From: an uncultured Saprospiraceae bacterium
GTDB lineage: Bacteria; Bacteroidota; Bacteroidia; Chitinophagales; Saprospiraceae
Reading direction: 5' to 3'
DNA length: 33,367 bases
Assembly: GCA_937950315.1 (NCBI GenBank)
Contig: CALFDU010000065.1
Span: forward strand, 1-33,367
Shown: positions 18,169 to 26,336 of the stretch, piece after piece
Numbering within the stretch: the first letter of the stretch is position 1
Layout of the letters: every line of letters starts with the position of its first letter
Program-made: the position numbers and the translations under genes
Notes under the pieces: generated by a model
Seen by the model: only the letters and a program-made list of their open reading frames with translations
What the model was told of the DNA's origin: nothing
Database searches by the model: none

Positions 18169-21100
18169 TTATTCATTGTTATGTAAATTTTTTCGAATAC
18201 TAAAGATGAATTCGCTGCCCTTATTGAGCTCTGAATCAACGGAAATTACACCTTTATGTATATCAATGACCTTTTTACAGATTGAAAGTCCTAGTCCAGT
18301 ACCTTCAAAAACATCATTGCTATGAAGTTTTTCAAATATTCCGAATATTTTTTCTTTGTTTTCTTCTCTTATTCCTATTCCGTTGTCTTTAATACTAAAA
18401 GTCCAAAAATTAAGGTTTTCTTTTGCACTAATTACTATTTGCGGATGAGTATCTTTTCTAAAGAACTTAAGAGCATTTCCAATTAAGTTTAGAAAGACTT
18501 GAATCATCATTGATTCATCTGCTCTAATTATATCAGGTAGATTCTTTAATATTATTTCTGCCTTTGTTTCCTGAATATTGGAATTTAGATCTAATAAAAT
18601 TCTTTTCAGCATAGGTTCAAGAATGATATCCTTGTAATTTACTTTTTGAGTTCCAACTCTACTGAACGCGAGTAGGTCATCGATGAGTTTTTGCATATTG
18701 GTTGAACTCCGTAATACAATATCTAAGTATCCTTTGCTTTTATCATCTAGATGCTCATAGGCTTTTTGTTTCAATAAGAAAGCAAAACTTGAAACGGTAC
18801 GCAGAGGAGCTTTTAAATCATGTGAAGCTATGTATGCAAAGTTTTCAAGTTGAAGATTTGATTGAATATATTTTTCTAGCTCCTTATTTTTAACTGATAG
18901 ATCTGCAAGTTGATTTTTAATAATTTCTTGTTGTCTTCTTAACTCTGTATTTTTTCTAAGGTTTCTAATCAATAAAGTTTTGTCTTGCAAGGAGATAATA
19001 TTTGATGATAGATGAAAGTCTTCTACTTTGTCATCTATATGGAAACGCCAATCACAAGAAACCATGCTGTTGGTTGTCTCTTCTGTCAAATAGTTGAATA
19101 CTTCACTGGTTTTGCGTCCATTTACCTGATACTCTGGACTTATTTCAAGAATCTCTGAAAGGTTTATGAATGCCTTGGAGGAGTTGCTAAAGTATTCATT
19201 CATCCTTTCATTCCTTATGACAATCTCTCCATCGTATTCTGTGCTATCCTCTTCTTTTTTGATTTCAATAATGTCAATTCCATCGAATGAGTTATCGATT
19301 AAAGCTTTATAAATTGCGTTCTTTTCTTGGATTGCTGCATTGAAAGTGGCCAATTCTTTTTCAGCTAAAACTCTAGTAGTTACATCATTGAAAATAAACA
19401 AGGTACTCATTCCTAATTCATTGTCATCCAGTAGCGTCGCTGTTCCATCAAGGTATAAGACCTTATTAACTTCAGAATTCACTTTGATTCTGAAATCAAT
19501 TAATTGACCTGATTCCGTTAGAGAATCTAAGTCGTCTTTGATTTTACCAACGTGCTTTGAGTCAAGTAGGTCGAGGAAATTCATATTCAATAGATCATCT
19601 ATGTCGACATTTAAAATTTCCGCACCTTTTTTTGATACAAAGATAAATTTCCCTTCTTTGTTCACTTGAGCCAAACCTGCAGGTGATCCTTCAAGTATGG
19701 ATTTGTATCGTTTCCTACTGTTTAATAAATTTTGTTGTGCAATAACTTCATCTGAGATATTGTTAAATGCCAAGAGGACTTCAATAGGATTATTGTCAGA
19801 GTCTCTGCTAATAGAAGCGATACCATTTAGGTAAAATTCTTGAAATTTAGGATGTATGGCTCTATATGTACTACAAACTTCATCTTTGCCAGACAACAAT
19901 TTTTTAATGTCGTTTCTAAATTTTTCCAAATTGGAAGGATGTACGAAATCAAATATACTTTTGTTTAAAATTTCCTCTTCAGAATGCCCAAGTATATTGG
20001 AGGTTCTTTTTGTAATAAATGTAATTTTTCCTTTTAGGTTGAGTTTGGCAATACCGATTGGTGTTTTTTCTAAAAGTGTTCTTAACTCAGCTTCTTTGAG
20101 TTCTAAAATTCTTTCTTTGGTTGACAATTCAGTTAAGTCTCGACTAACTTCTAGTGCAGCAAATATTTTATTATCTGAATCTTTTACAGGAATGTATCTA
20201 TTTTCAACAAATCGCTTTTCATTTATTGACTCATTAAACATAGAATCTTTTACGGAAAAAGATTCGTTATTGAATACTCTGTTGAAGTATTTTTCTTTCC
20301 ATAGAATTAATTCTTCTTTATCAATTTTATCATGCAGATTGTCTCCAATTTGTAAATCTACTTTTGAATATTCTTTAAAATCACGCTTTGCTTGTTCGTT
20401 AATAGTAAGTAATTTCATATCTGGATCGATACAATAAATGCCATCGGGTGTAGTATCAAGAATGGTTTTTAATGTTGATTCTCTTTTTTCCAGAGTTCTG
20501 TTTGTTTCGACAAGCTCAGTTACATTTTTTGTAGTGCTGATGACACCAATAATTTGGTCGTTGTCATCTTTAATTGGCTTAAAAATTACAACCGCGTGTT
20601 TTGATATGCCATTTTTATTTTTATTTGTTTCAGAGTAGTTGAATGTAATTACTTCACCATTAAGCGCACGTTCCATGAGAGGTTTGTACTTAATGTCAAA
20701 CTCATTTTTTGGGTCGGTAAAGATTTTCTTTCCGATTTCTAATTCAACCCCAAAGCTGTTTTTTAATGCTTTCTTTGAACCAATATTGAAATTTCGAGCA
20801 ACAAGATTTGTGTCTAAAACAAAAATATTTTGTTCTTGAATATCAAGAATTTTTAATAAGAATGATTTCTCTTTTGCTATCTGTGATTCGCTGTTTTGAT
20901 GATGTATTGTTGATTGATTAAAAGCAATGTTGCTTATGAAGAAGTTGAATCTAGTAAGTAGTTGCTCCAGTATCTTTTCTTGAAACAACTTCTTCTTCTT
21001 ATCACATACTAAGAAGAGTATACTGTTATTTGAATTTTGATAAATCAATGCTTCATCCTCAACTTCAATAGAAGATTTTAGTTTGTCGTTTTGAATAGAT

Positions 21101-21372
21101 TCTTTGTCAAAAGTTTTAAACGAACTGTTATCTAAAAGGGTGCTAAAGCTTGCATAATTTAATGAAGCATCGATAGATTCCCCTAAAGTGCTTGTAAGAT
21201 TGGCGTTGCTTGAAATATAAGCGGTAGTTTTTAAACCAAGCTTATGATGAAGTTCTGATACAAATTTTTCTACGGTTTCGTTTAGATCGCTTGACAAGCC
21301 AAACGATAGGAACAAGTCTAGTAGTATTTGTTTATGCACACCCATTGAGTCGAATCTAATATTAGAAGTCAT
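18169..21372 (-). CDS. Cytosolic multi-PAS sensor histidine kinase
   Basis: 1067 residues without a membrane segment. The N-terminus (about 15-155) resembles a divergent GAF-like module. Four PAS/PAC units follow at about 172-290, 297-415, 427-545 and 552-670, and a fifth divergent PAS-like region at about 682-808. A short coiled coil (about 808-840) leads to a HisKA domain with FAYIASHDLKAPLRTV, phospho-histidine His851, then HATPase_c (about 950-1062) with N box NLIGNALKF, G1 DNGIGI and G2 GTGLGLSICKKV. The kinase core is of the phytochrome-like type that pairs with Rcp1-like receivers. No chromophore-binding Cys or GAF/PHY phytochrome core is seen. The ligand is unknown; redox, small-molecule or light sensing by the PAS units are all possible. 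Confidence 0.93.
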   Translation of the reverse strand: MTSNIRFDSMGVHKQILLDLFLSFGLSSDLNETVEKFVSELHHKLGLKTTAYISSNANLTSTLGESIDASLNYASFSTLLDNSSFKTFDKESIQNDKLKSSIEVEDEALIYQNSNNSILFLVCDKKKKLFQEKILEQLLTRFNFFISNIAFNQSTIHHQNSESQIAKEKSFLLKILDIQEQNIFVLDTNLVARNFNIGSKKALKNSFGVELEIGKKIFTDPKNEFDIKYKPLMERALNGEVITFNYSETNKNKNGISKHAVVIFKPIKDDNDQIIGVISTTKNVTELVETNRTLEKRESTLKTILDTTPDGIYCIDPDMKLLTINEQAKRDFKEYSKVDLQIGDNLHDKIDKEELILWKEKYFNRVFNNESFSVKDSMFNESINEKRFVENRYIPVKDSDNKIFAALEVSRDLTELSTKERILELKEAELRTLLEKTPIGIAKLNLKGKITFITKRTSNILGHSEEEILNKSIFDFVHPSNLEKFRNDIKKLLSGKDEVCSTYRAIHPKFQEFYLNGIASISRDSDNNPIEVLLAFNNISDEVIAQQNLLNSRKRYKSILEGSPAGLAQVNKEGKFIFVSKKGAEILNVDIDDLLNMNFLDLLDSKHVGKIKDDLDSLTESGQLIDFRIKVNSEVNKVLYLDGTATLLDDNELGMSTLFIFNDVTTRVLAEKELATFNAAIQEKNAIYKALIDNSFDGIDIIEIKKEEDSTEYDGEIVIRNERMNEYFSNSSKAFINLSEILEISPEYQVNGRKTSEVFNYLTEETTNSMVSCDWRFHIDDKVEDFHLSSNIISLQDKTLLIRNLRKNTELRRQQEIIKNQLADLSVKNKELEKYIQSNLQLENFAYIASHDLKAPLRTVSSFAFLLKQKAYEHLDDKSKGYLDIVLRSSTNMQKLIDDLLAFSRVGTQKVNYKDIILEPMLKRILLDLNSNIQETKAEIILKNLPDIIRADESMMIQVFLNLIGNALKFFRKDTHPQIVISAKENLNFWTFSIKDNGIGIREENKEKIFGIFEKLHSNDVFEGTGLGLSICKKVIDIHKGVISVDSELNKGSEFIFSIRKNLHNNE

Positions 21373-21468
21373 ACTAAATTATATATTAAAGGTAATATTA
21401 TATATAAAATAGGGAGAGGGAAATTATTCTTCGGAGGGGTATTATTATTATATAATGAGGCAAAAACT

Positions 21469-21594
21469 ATGACAGGTTTGCCATTAATAGGGTTAATTGT
21501 CTTACAAATACACTACCTATTGGTAATAGTCGCTCTACATTATAAGATGAAGGGTATATGTTACAGTGTTTCCATCAAAAAGATCAACAAATAG
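21469..21594 (+). CDS. Possible 41-residue membrane peptide
   Basis: The ORF begins MTGLPLIGLIVLQIHYLL. It has one hydrophobic segment (about residues 3-24) and a Lys-rich C-terminus. It has no clear ribosome-binding site and no family I recognise. A second ORF (21558-21686) overlaps it in another frame. A hairpin at 21710-21740 could end a plus-strand transcript covering both. It may be chance. Confidence 0.18.
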   Translation: MTGLPLIGLIVLQIHYLLVIVALHYKMKGICYSVSIKKINK

Positions 21595-21709
21595 TGTTGA
21601 TTGGACCTTTGATCACATTTGTTATTCAGGAAATGATAGAAATTAATCAACATACTAATATCGAAATGAACAGGTGGTCTAAATAAAGCCTGGCTGAATT
21701 TTTGTTGAA

Positions 21710-21740
21710 AAAAAAGTTACCCAAAATGAGTAACTTTTTT
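21710..21740. terminator. Intrinsic terminator hairpin
   Basis: AAAAAAGTTAC (21710-21720) pairs perfectly with GTAACTTTTTT (21730-21740) across a nine-base loop. It has T-runs on either strand. It could end the minus-strand ribB transcript as a second stop, or a short plus-strand transcript from this spacer. Confidence 0.8.
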
Positions 21741-21838
21741 CTTAATACAACCTGTTAATTTACTTATAGTAGCATAAATATAGGTATGTATTTGTTGTGC
21801 CCCGTTAGTATTTGCTCTACAAGGACTATGCAAGAACC

Positions 21839-21873
21839 TACAAAAGCTCTACCTCATTTAGCTGGCTTTTGTA
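21839..21873 (-). terminator. Hairpin after ribB, probable terminator
   Basis: TACAAAAGC (21839-21847) and GCTTTTGTA (21865-21873) form a 9-bp stem six bases beyond the ribB stop codon, read on the minus strand. The 17-base loop and modest T content make it weaker than the next hairpin at 21710-21740. Confidence 0.55.
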
Positions 21874-21878
21874 TGTTT

Positions 21879-23030
21879 TTAAACGGGTACATTTTCAACG
21901 ATTTCAATGCCATAACCGTTGAGTCCTACTATTTTCCTAGGGTTGTTGGTCATTAGTTTAATCTTTCTGACACCGAGTTCATTTAAGATCTGGGAGCCAA
22001 TACCTATATTTTTTTGAAGAATCTCTCCTTTTGAACCTAAGAAAGGATCTAATTTCTCTCCTTTTTGTCTTTGGTATTCGAGCTTCTCGATGGTTGAAGG
22101 CAGATCTTGTGCATTTTCATTGTATCTAAGCAGAATGATGATTCCTTTCCCTGCTTCTGCTATTTTGTCCATTGTTCTGAACAACTGCTTTCCTCGTGAT
22201 TTGATTAAAATTGAAAACAACTCACCCAGATCACTTCCAGAATGAACTCTGGTAAGAACTGGTTCATCTTTAGTCCATTCTCCCATCTTAATAACTAGAT
22301 GGTTTTGCTGAGAATTTTCTTCCTTAAATGAGATAAATTCAAATTCTCCTGAATCTGTTTGAATGATTGTAGAGTTTGCCTTAGAAATTAATCGCTCTTC
22401 CTTCATTCTATATGCAACCAAATCTTTGATTGAGATCAATTTAAGATCGTGTTTCTTTGCAATAACTCGTAGTTGGGGCAGCCTTGCCATGCTTCCATCC
22501 TCATTTAAAATTTCAACCAATACTCCTGCAGGGTAAAATCCAGCCATTCTAGCCAAATCAATACTGGCTTCAGTATGGCCAGTTCTACGTAATACTCCTC
22601 CTTCTTTTCCAACAAGTGGAAAGATATGACCAGGTTTTGCAAAATGTTCTGCTTTGGTTTCAGGATCAAGCAAAGCCTTTATACCAGTAGATCTGTCATA
22701 GGCAGATATTCCGGTAGTACATCCTTTTAATTTATAATCAATAGAAACTGTGAAAGCAGTACTGTGAAGATCTGTGTTTTTGTCCACCATGGCAGGTAGA
22801 TCAAGTTCTTCTGCTCTATGTTTTAAAATTGGGGTACAAATCAGTCCACGTCCATTGGTTGCCATGAAATTGATGATCTCTGGTGTGACACACTCTGCTG
22901 CACAGACAAAGTCACCTTCATTTTCGCGATCTTCATCATCTACAATTATAACAATTTTACCATTTCTAATATCCTCAATGGCTTCTTCAATGGTATTCAA
23001 TTTTTGGTCAATCATTGTTTCTGTTGTCAT
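21879..23030 (-). CDS. ribB: 3,4-dihydroxy-2-butanone-4-phosphate synthase with degenerate GTP cyclohydrolase II domain
   Basis: 383 residues. Residues about 10-208 are a complete DHBP synthase, which makes the four-carbon riboflavin precursor from ribulose 5-phosphate. It has the catalytic [11 protein letters not shown] loop (31-41), [19 protein letters not shown] and [12 protein letters not shown]. Residues about 215-383 align with GTP cyclohydrolase II but are ruined. Where RibA has three zinc-binding Cys in the RVHSEC...RCDC region, this protein has Ser266, Lys277 and Arg279. The catalytic QEGRNIG and DERD-type motifs are absent, and the chain ends right after LTNNP...VENVPV. Only RibB activity is expected, so a separate RibA should exist elsewhere. 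The start may be Met1 or Met6. It diverges from the TauE-like gene across 114 bp, which shows no FMN riboswitch. Confidence 0.92.
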   Translation of the reverse strand: MTTETMIDQKLNTIEEAIEDIRNGKIVIIVDDEDRENEGDFVCAAECVTPEIINFMATNGRGLICTPILKHRAEELDLPAMVDKNTDLHSTAFTVSIDYKLKGCTTGISAYDRSTGIKALLDPETKAEHFAKPGHIFPLVGKEGGVLRRTGHTEASIDLARMAGFYPAGVLVEILNEDGSMARLPQLRVIAKKHDLKLISIKDLVAYRMKEERLISKANSTIIQTDSGEFEFISFKEENSQQNHLVIKMGEWTKDEPVLTRVHSGSDLGELFSILIKSRGKQLFRTMDKIAEAGKGIIILLRYNENAQDLPSTIEKLEYQRQKGEKLDPFLGSKGEILQKNIGIGSQILNELGVRKIKLMTNNPRKIVGLNGYGIEIVENVPV

Positions 23031-23144
23031 GCCATCAAAATTAAAATCTTTTAAATAAATATTGTGATAAAGTGCTTTAATTGTCGATCCTTTCTGGCTT
23101 ATTTGGTTGGATACCTATCTTAAAGGTCTTTTTAAAGCTTTGAT

Positions 23145-23885
23145 ATGCCCGAAATTGCAATATTTGACCTCTTAATTGCTGGTGCTGGAGCCTTTGTTCT
23201 CGGAGTATCCAAATCAGGTGTAAAGGGTATTTTTATTCTTACTGTGACCTTGATGGCTATTGTGTTTGGGAGCAAAGCATCGACGGGGATCATCATTCCA
23301 TTATTGATATTTGCTGACATCATTGCCGTTATTTACTACAATCGACATGCACAGTGGTCTTTGTTATTTAAGTTCTTACCATGGATGATATTGGGTGTCT
23401 TGATAGGTGTTTATTTAGGTAAAGATATACCGGAAGAATTGTTCAAGAAAATCATGGCTGTCATCATTATCTTTAGTGTATTCATGATGTTTTTTTGGGA
23501 ACGAAGACCTAATTTAAAGTTGAGTAACAATGTTTTTTTTAGTTCGTCAATGGGCGTCATGGCAGGAATAACTACGATGATAGGAAATTTAGCGGGTGCA
23601 TTTTCAAATATATTTTTTTTATCCTCGCGTATTCCTAAAAATGAATTTATCGGCACTTCTGCCTGGTTGTTTTTTATCATTAATCTGATCAAATTGCCTT
23701 TTCATATTTTTGTTTGGGAGACAGTCAATGTGCAATCAGTCATGTATGATCTTTATCTAATACCTTTTGTTGTCGTTGGTTTTATTGGAGGGATCAGACT
23801 TGTGAAATTGTTTAAAGAATCGTTTTTTCGTAAATTTATTTTGTTTGCAACTGCACTCGGTGCAGTATTGTTATTAATCTCTTAA
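23145..23885 (+). CDS. TauE/SafE family membrane permease
   Basis: 246 residues with seven to eight hydrophobic helices. The opening AGAGAFVLGVSKSGVKGIF, the two-fold repeat pattern, and GITTMIGNLAGAFSNIFFL in the middle are typical of the TauE/SafE (sulfite/organosulfonate exporter) family. Members move sulfite, sulfoacetate or other small anions across the inner membrane; the actual substrate cannot be read from the sequence. It is the first gene of a three-gene run, with the next ORF starting 9 bp after its stop. Confidence 0.88.
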   Translation: MPEIAIFDLLIAGAGAFVLGVSKSGVKGIFILTVTLMAIVFGSKASTGIIIPLLIFADIIAVIYYNRHAQWSLLFKFLPWMILGVLIGVYLGKDIPEELFKKIMAVIIIFSVFMMFFWERRPNLKLSNNVFFSSSMGVMAGITTMIGNLAGAFSNIFFLSSRIPKNEFIGTSAWLFFIINLIKLPFHIFVWETVNVQSVMYDLYLIPFVVVGFIGGIRLVKLFKESFFRKFILFATALGAVLLLIS

Positions 23886-23894
23886 TTTCTAGGC

Positions 23895-24650
23895 TTGTCC
23901 CATATCAAAAATCCTGTTATTCGTTCCTTGGTCCAGTCTCCATTTTTAGACCTAATTGGTGCAGCATTGGTTTTAGGAGTTTGTATTAGTCGTTCTTTTC
24001 ATGAAACGATTTTTTTTGAAAGTAAAATCCAGTATGGTATTCCGATCAGTGAATTGTTGCAGTATATGAAACAAGGTGCTTTTCCTTTGGGTATTTTATC
24101 TACAATAGGTGCCATTTTTTCAATGCTTGCTACACGCTTTACAGGTAAACAAAAGAATGCAGGTAATATCATCGGAGCAATAACAACTATCAGTTCAGGA
24201 GCATTGGATTATATGTTTGGAAATGCTTCTGCCATCATTACTTATCCCTTGACATTTTTTGTCTTTACATTCGCGATCAAGCGATGGGCAGGGGGAGAGA
24301 AAATCAAGAAAATTGATGTCTTTTATTTTCTCATATTGTTCGGTTCATTTGTCCTAGGAATGGGGCTTGTTTATCTTGGAGCTTATCTCTTTGGAGGAAG
24401 AACGGAAGGATATTTTTTACTGGCTGTAGCTCTAAGTTTTGGTATTTCTTTGGGTGCAAATATCTGTAATGCACTTAAATATGAAGAGACTTGGCTGAGT
24501 TGGATTGCTTATAATCTCATTCAATTATTAAAGAATTCCATTACTGGAAATTTGGCCAATGTTGCAAAATATGTTTTCTATTTATTCAATGCCGTTATCA
24601 CCCAAATTGATTGGAAAGTCAATGGAGATGTTTCAAAACAAATAGCTTGA
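23895..24650 (+). CDS. PnuC-like nicotinamide/vitamin transporter
   Basis: 251 residues, mostly hydrophobic, about seven helices. The C-terminal part, with ETWLSWIAYNLIQL and then GNLANVAKYVFYLFNAV, resembles PnuC-type facilitators of nicotinamide riboside uptake. Related proteins carry riboflavin (RibM) or thiamine (PnuT), so the substrate is open. Translation probably starts at the TTG at 23895, nine bases after the permease stop; the first in-frame ATG is some 57 codons in and would remove the first helix. The stop TGA overlaps the ATG of the GNAT gene by one base, pointing to coupled translation. Family call is moderate. Confidence 0.6.
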   Translation: MSHIKNPVIRSLVQSPFLDLIGAALVLGVCISRSFHETIFFESKIQYGIPISELLQYMKQGAFPLGILSTIGAIFSMLATRFTGKQKNAGNIIGAITTISSGALDYMFGNASAIITYPLTFFVFTFAIKRWAGGEKIKKIDVFYFLILFGSFVLGMGLVYLGAYLFGGRTEGYFLLAVALSFGISLGANICNALKYEETWLSWIAYNLIQLLKNSITGNLANVAKYVFYLFNAVITQIDWKVNGDVSKQIA

Positions 24651-25183
24651 TGGAAGATTATCAAATAATTGAATTAGCACCTAAACATGCCAAAGAATTG
24701 TCAGAAGTGGCCCATGATGTCTTTAAAATTTCCTACGAAAATAAGCTCATTGGGAAGTTTGAGCAAGAAAATTTTAAGGTGTATCTTAAGAATGCATTTG
24801 CTCATGCACAAATGATGAAAGAGATTCAGGATGAAAAGAGTAAGTATTTTGGGATTTTTCACAATGAAAAATTGATCGCATTTTTTAAATTAAACTTTGA
24901 AGAAAATCAAACGATGGAGCGTCCTGATAATCATGTAGAAGTAGAGCGATTTTATATTATACCAGAAAGGCAAGGACAGGGTATTGGTAAGTATATGTTG
25001 GACTGGATTTCTGATTGGGCTGTTGAGCAAAAGTTTGTGAAGTTGTGGTTGAGATCGTGGGAACGCAACGATGGAGGTATCGCTTTTTATAAAAGAATGG
25101 GATTGGAGATTGTAGGGACTACAGAATATAAATTTGAAGAATCCGATGATGTCGATTTTGTCATCGAAAAGGAATTGGTATAA
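24650..25183 (+). CDS. GNAT family N-acetyltransferase
   Basis: 177 residues from the ATG at 24650, which overlaps the preceding stop as TGATG. An upstream in-frame ATG at 24611 would add 13 residues lying within the previous gene and is less likely. The acetyl-CoA pyrophosphate-binding loop is RQGQGIG (residues 107-113), preceded by the VERFYIIPE strand and followed by LWLRSWERNDGGIAFYKRMGLEIVG, the classic GNAT motif B. The substrate is unknown; the family acetylates amines of small molecules, peptides or proteins. Third gene of the TauE/PnuC-like run, followed by a terminator. Confidence 0.88.
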   Translation: MEDYQIIELAPKHAKELSEVAHDVFKISYENKLIGKFEQENFKVYLKNAFAHAQMMKEIQDEKSKYFGIFHNEKLIAFFKLNFEENQTMERPDNHVEVERFYIIPERQGQGIGKYMLDWISDWAVEQKFVKLWLRSWERNDGGIAFYKRMGLEIVGTTEYKFEESDDVDFVIEKELV

Positions 25184-25189
25184 AACAAA

Positions 25190-25221
25190 AAAAGCCACCC
25201 GACGATTGGCGGATGGCTTTT
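25190..25221. terminator. Bidirectional intrinsic terminator
   Basis: AAAAGCCACCCG (25190-25201) and CGGATGGCTTTT (25210-25221) form a 12-bp stem with one C-A mismatch on plus-strand RNA, which becomes a U-G pair on minus-strand RNA. T-rich tails flank both sides. It separates the convergent GNAT and YceI genes. Confidence 0.88.
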
Positions 25222-25241
25222 GTGTTTTTTATATGTGCTGC

Positions 25242-25901
25242 TTAAGATGCAGACAAGTTGATTTTTAATCCGATGTCATCGCTGATTGCCTTGTCTTTTA
25301 CAACGTCAGCCAACTTTGCAGATCCGTATTCAACTCCAAATTCAGTTCTGTCAACAGTAAAGTCTGGAGTAGAAACACTTACACCATTTGGTCCAACTTT
25401 AGCATTTGCTTTAAAACCAATTGATTTTGTGATGTCTTTCATAGTTAAATTTCCATAAACCATGCAATTTGCTTCAGGGTTTCCAGCCAAAGCAGTAACC
25501 TTCGTGATAACAAATTTAGCTGTTGGGAATTTTGGTACATCAAAGAAATCTCCGTTAGATAGGTGACCTACAAGATCTCCTGCTTTACCTTCTGGTAAAT
25601 CAGTACATTTCATAGTTGCCATGTCGATTACAAATTCTCCACCTGTAATTTTATCACCTGAAACCTTCACTGATCCTGAAGATAATCCCAATGTTCCAGT
25701 GTGTTGTCCACCTACTTTTGAACCAGTCCACATAATCTGCGAATTGGCAGTGTTTACTGCTAATGATTTTGCTGTAGCCATTGCCTCCTTAACTGGTGCA
25801 GCTTCAGATGTCATAGCTTTTTCTCCTTTAGGAGCATTTTTGCAAGATGCAACCAATGCTATCAATGCAAATAGAAATAAATAATTTTTAAATGTGTTCA
25901 T
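25242..25901 (-). CDS. YceI family lipoprotein
   Basis: 219 residues. The first 20 form a lipoprotein signal: basic start, hydrophobic core and the lipobox V-A-S-Cys20. This anchors it to the periplasmic or outer-membrane side. The rest is the YceI lipocalin-like beta-barrel: NSQIMWTGSKVGGQHTGTL, GGEFVIDMATMKCTDL, LSNGDFFDVPKFPTAKF, LTMKDITKSI and TVDRTEFGVEYGS. YceI proteins bind isoprenoid-like lipids and are often linked to stress or electron-transport functions, but no specific role is visible. It is a single gene with a shared terminator downstream and a long spacer upstream. Confidence 0.93.
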   Translation of the reverse strand: MNTFKNYLFLFALIALVASCKNAPKGEKAMTSEAAPVKEAMATAKSLAVNTANSQIMWTGSKVGGQHTGTLGLSSGSVKVSGDKITGGEFVIDMATMKCTDLPEGKAGDLVGHLSNGDFFDVPKFPTAKFVITKVTALAGNPEANCMVYGNLTMKDITKSIGFKANAKVGPNGVSVSTPDFTVDRTEFGVEYGSAKLADVVKDKAISDDIGLKINLSAS

Positions 25902-26044
25902 CTTTTCGTGTTTGTAGTTTATAAATTAATCCATGAATGCCCATTAAGAAAAAGCCTTTTCATGGGTTATATCGGATAGAAATTGGAAATGTTTTATGAA
26001 ATTATAAGTAAAAGTACTGAATTATTGAAAATACTGGAAGAAAT

Positions 26045-26167
26045 ATGCAAATATTCTGTAATATAAAATATCAGCAAAGAAAAGGACTAGCGGCGGAACT
26101 GGGGCCTTTTAGGATTATTCTTTTTGCTGTTGTCTTATCTATTGCAGTAAAGCTATTTGTTGTTTAA
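26045..26167 (+). CDS. Possible 40-residue single-span membrane protein
   Basis: ATG at 26045, TAA at 26165-26167. The peptide has a basic front (QQRKG), then LAAELGPFRIILFAVVLSIA, then VKLFVV, i.e. one hydrophobic helix of about 19 residues near the C-terminus. GGAAGAA lies a few bases before the ATG and is a weak ribosome-binding site. The stretch around 26090-26110 is more G/C rich than its surroundings, which hints at coding or structured RNA. I recognise no family. It is too short to be sure. Confidence 0.3.
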   Translation: MQIFCNIKYQQRKGLAAELGPFRIILFAVVLSIAVKLFVV

Positions 26168-26184
26168 TCACGATCTTTCTTTAG

Positions 26185-26197
26185 ACTTTCGTCAAAT
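26185..26197 (-). repeat. Inverted copy of the 13-bp ATTTGACGAAAGT motif
   Basis: ACTTTCGTCAAAT here is the exact reverse complement of the copies at 26382 and 26472. A 13-bp exact match recurring three times within 300 bp is far beyond chance. Confidence 0.85.
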
Positions 26198-26244
26198 GTT
26201 TGAGTAGTGGTTGAAGAATGTATTATAGATTAAAGACAATGTCA

Positions 26245-26278
26245 GCTGATTCGTCTAAGGATTGCTGATTCGTTTAAG
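26245..26278 (+). repeat. Two tandem copies of a 15-bp sequence
   Basis: GCTGATTCGTCTAAG (26245-26259) and GCTGATTCGTTTAAG (26264-26278) differ by one base and start 19 bp apart. Their core TTCGTC-TAA resembles TTCGTC-AAA of the 26185 motif, so all may belong to one family of sites. Confidence 0.8.
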
Positions 26279-26336
26279 AAATTGAGAAATCTAGACTGTG
26301 AATGAAAGTTGGTTATTCTTGTCGAGATATTTCTAG

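Larger units (their letters stand above)
21373..21878. other. 506-bp spacer between ribB and the kinase gene
   Basis: There is no convincing protein gene here. It holds two perfect hairpins (21710-21740 and 21839-21873) and two overlapping short plus-strand ORFs in different frames: 21469-21594 (41 codons, with a hydrophobic first half) and 21558-21686 (42 codons). The part next to 21372 is very A/T rich and is where the kinase promoter should lie. I see no riboswitch or tRNA. Confidence 0.6.

Noticed and set aside
19856-20437. 193-codon plus-strand ORF inside the kinase gene
   Set aside because: It is fully antisense to conserved PAS domains, has no family resemblance, and is explained by codon bias of the kinase gene.
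15149-21372. Phytochrome photoreceptor next to the Rcp1-like receiver
   Set aside because: The kinase has no bilin-lyase GAF/PHY core or chromophore Cys motif; only PAS units are visible.
23031-23144. FMN riboswitch before ribB
   Set aside because: The 114-bp spacer lacks the conserved RFN-element boxes and is too short and A/T rich for the fold.
24611-24649. Earlier start for the GNAT gene
   Set aside because: It would lie within the PnuC-like gene; the ATG at 24650 overlapping the stop (TGATG) is the usual coupled arrangement.
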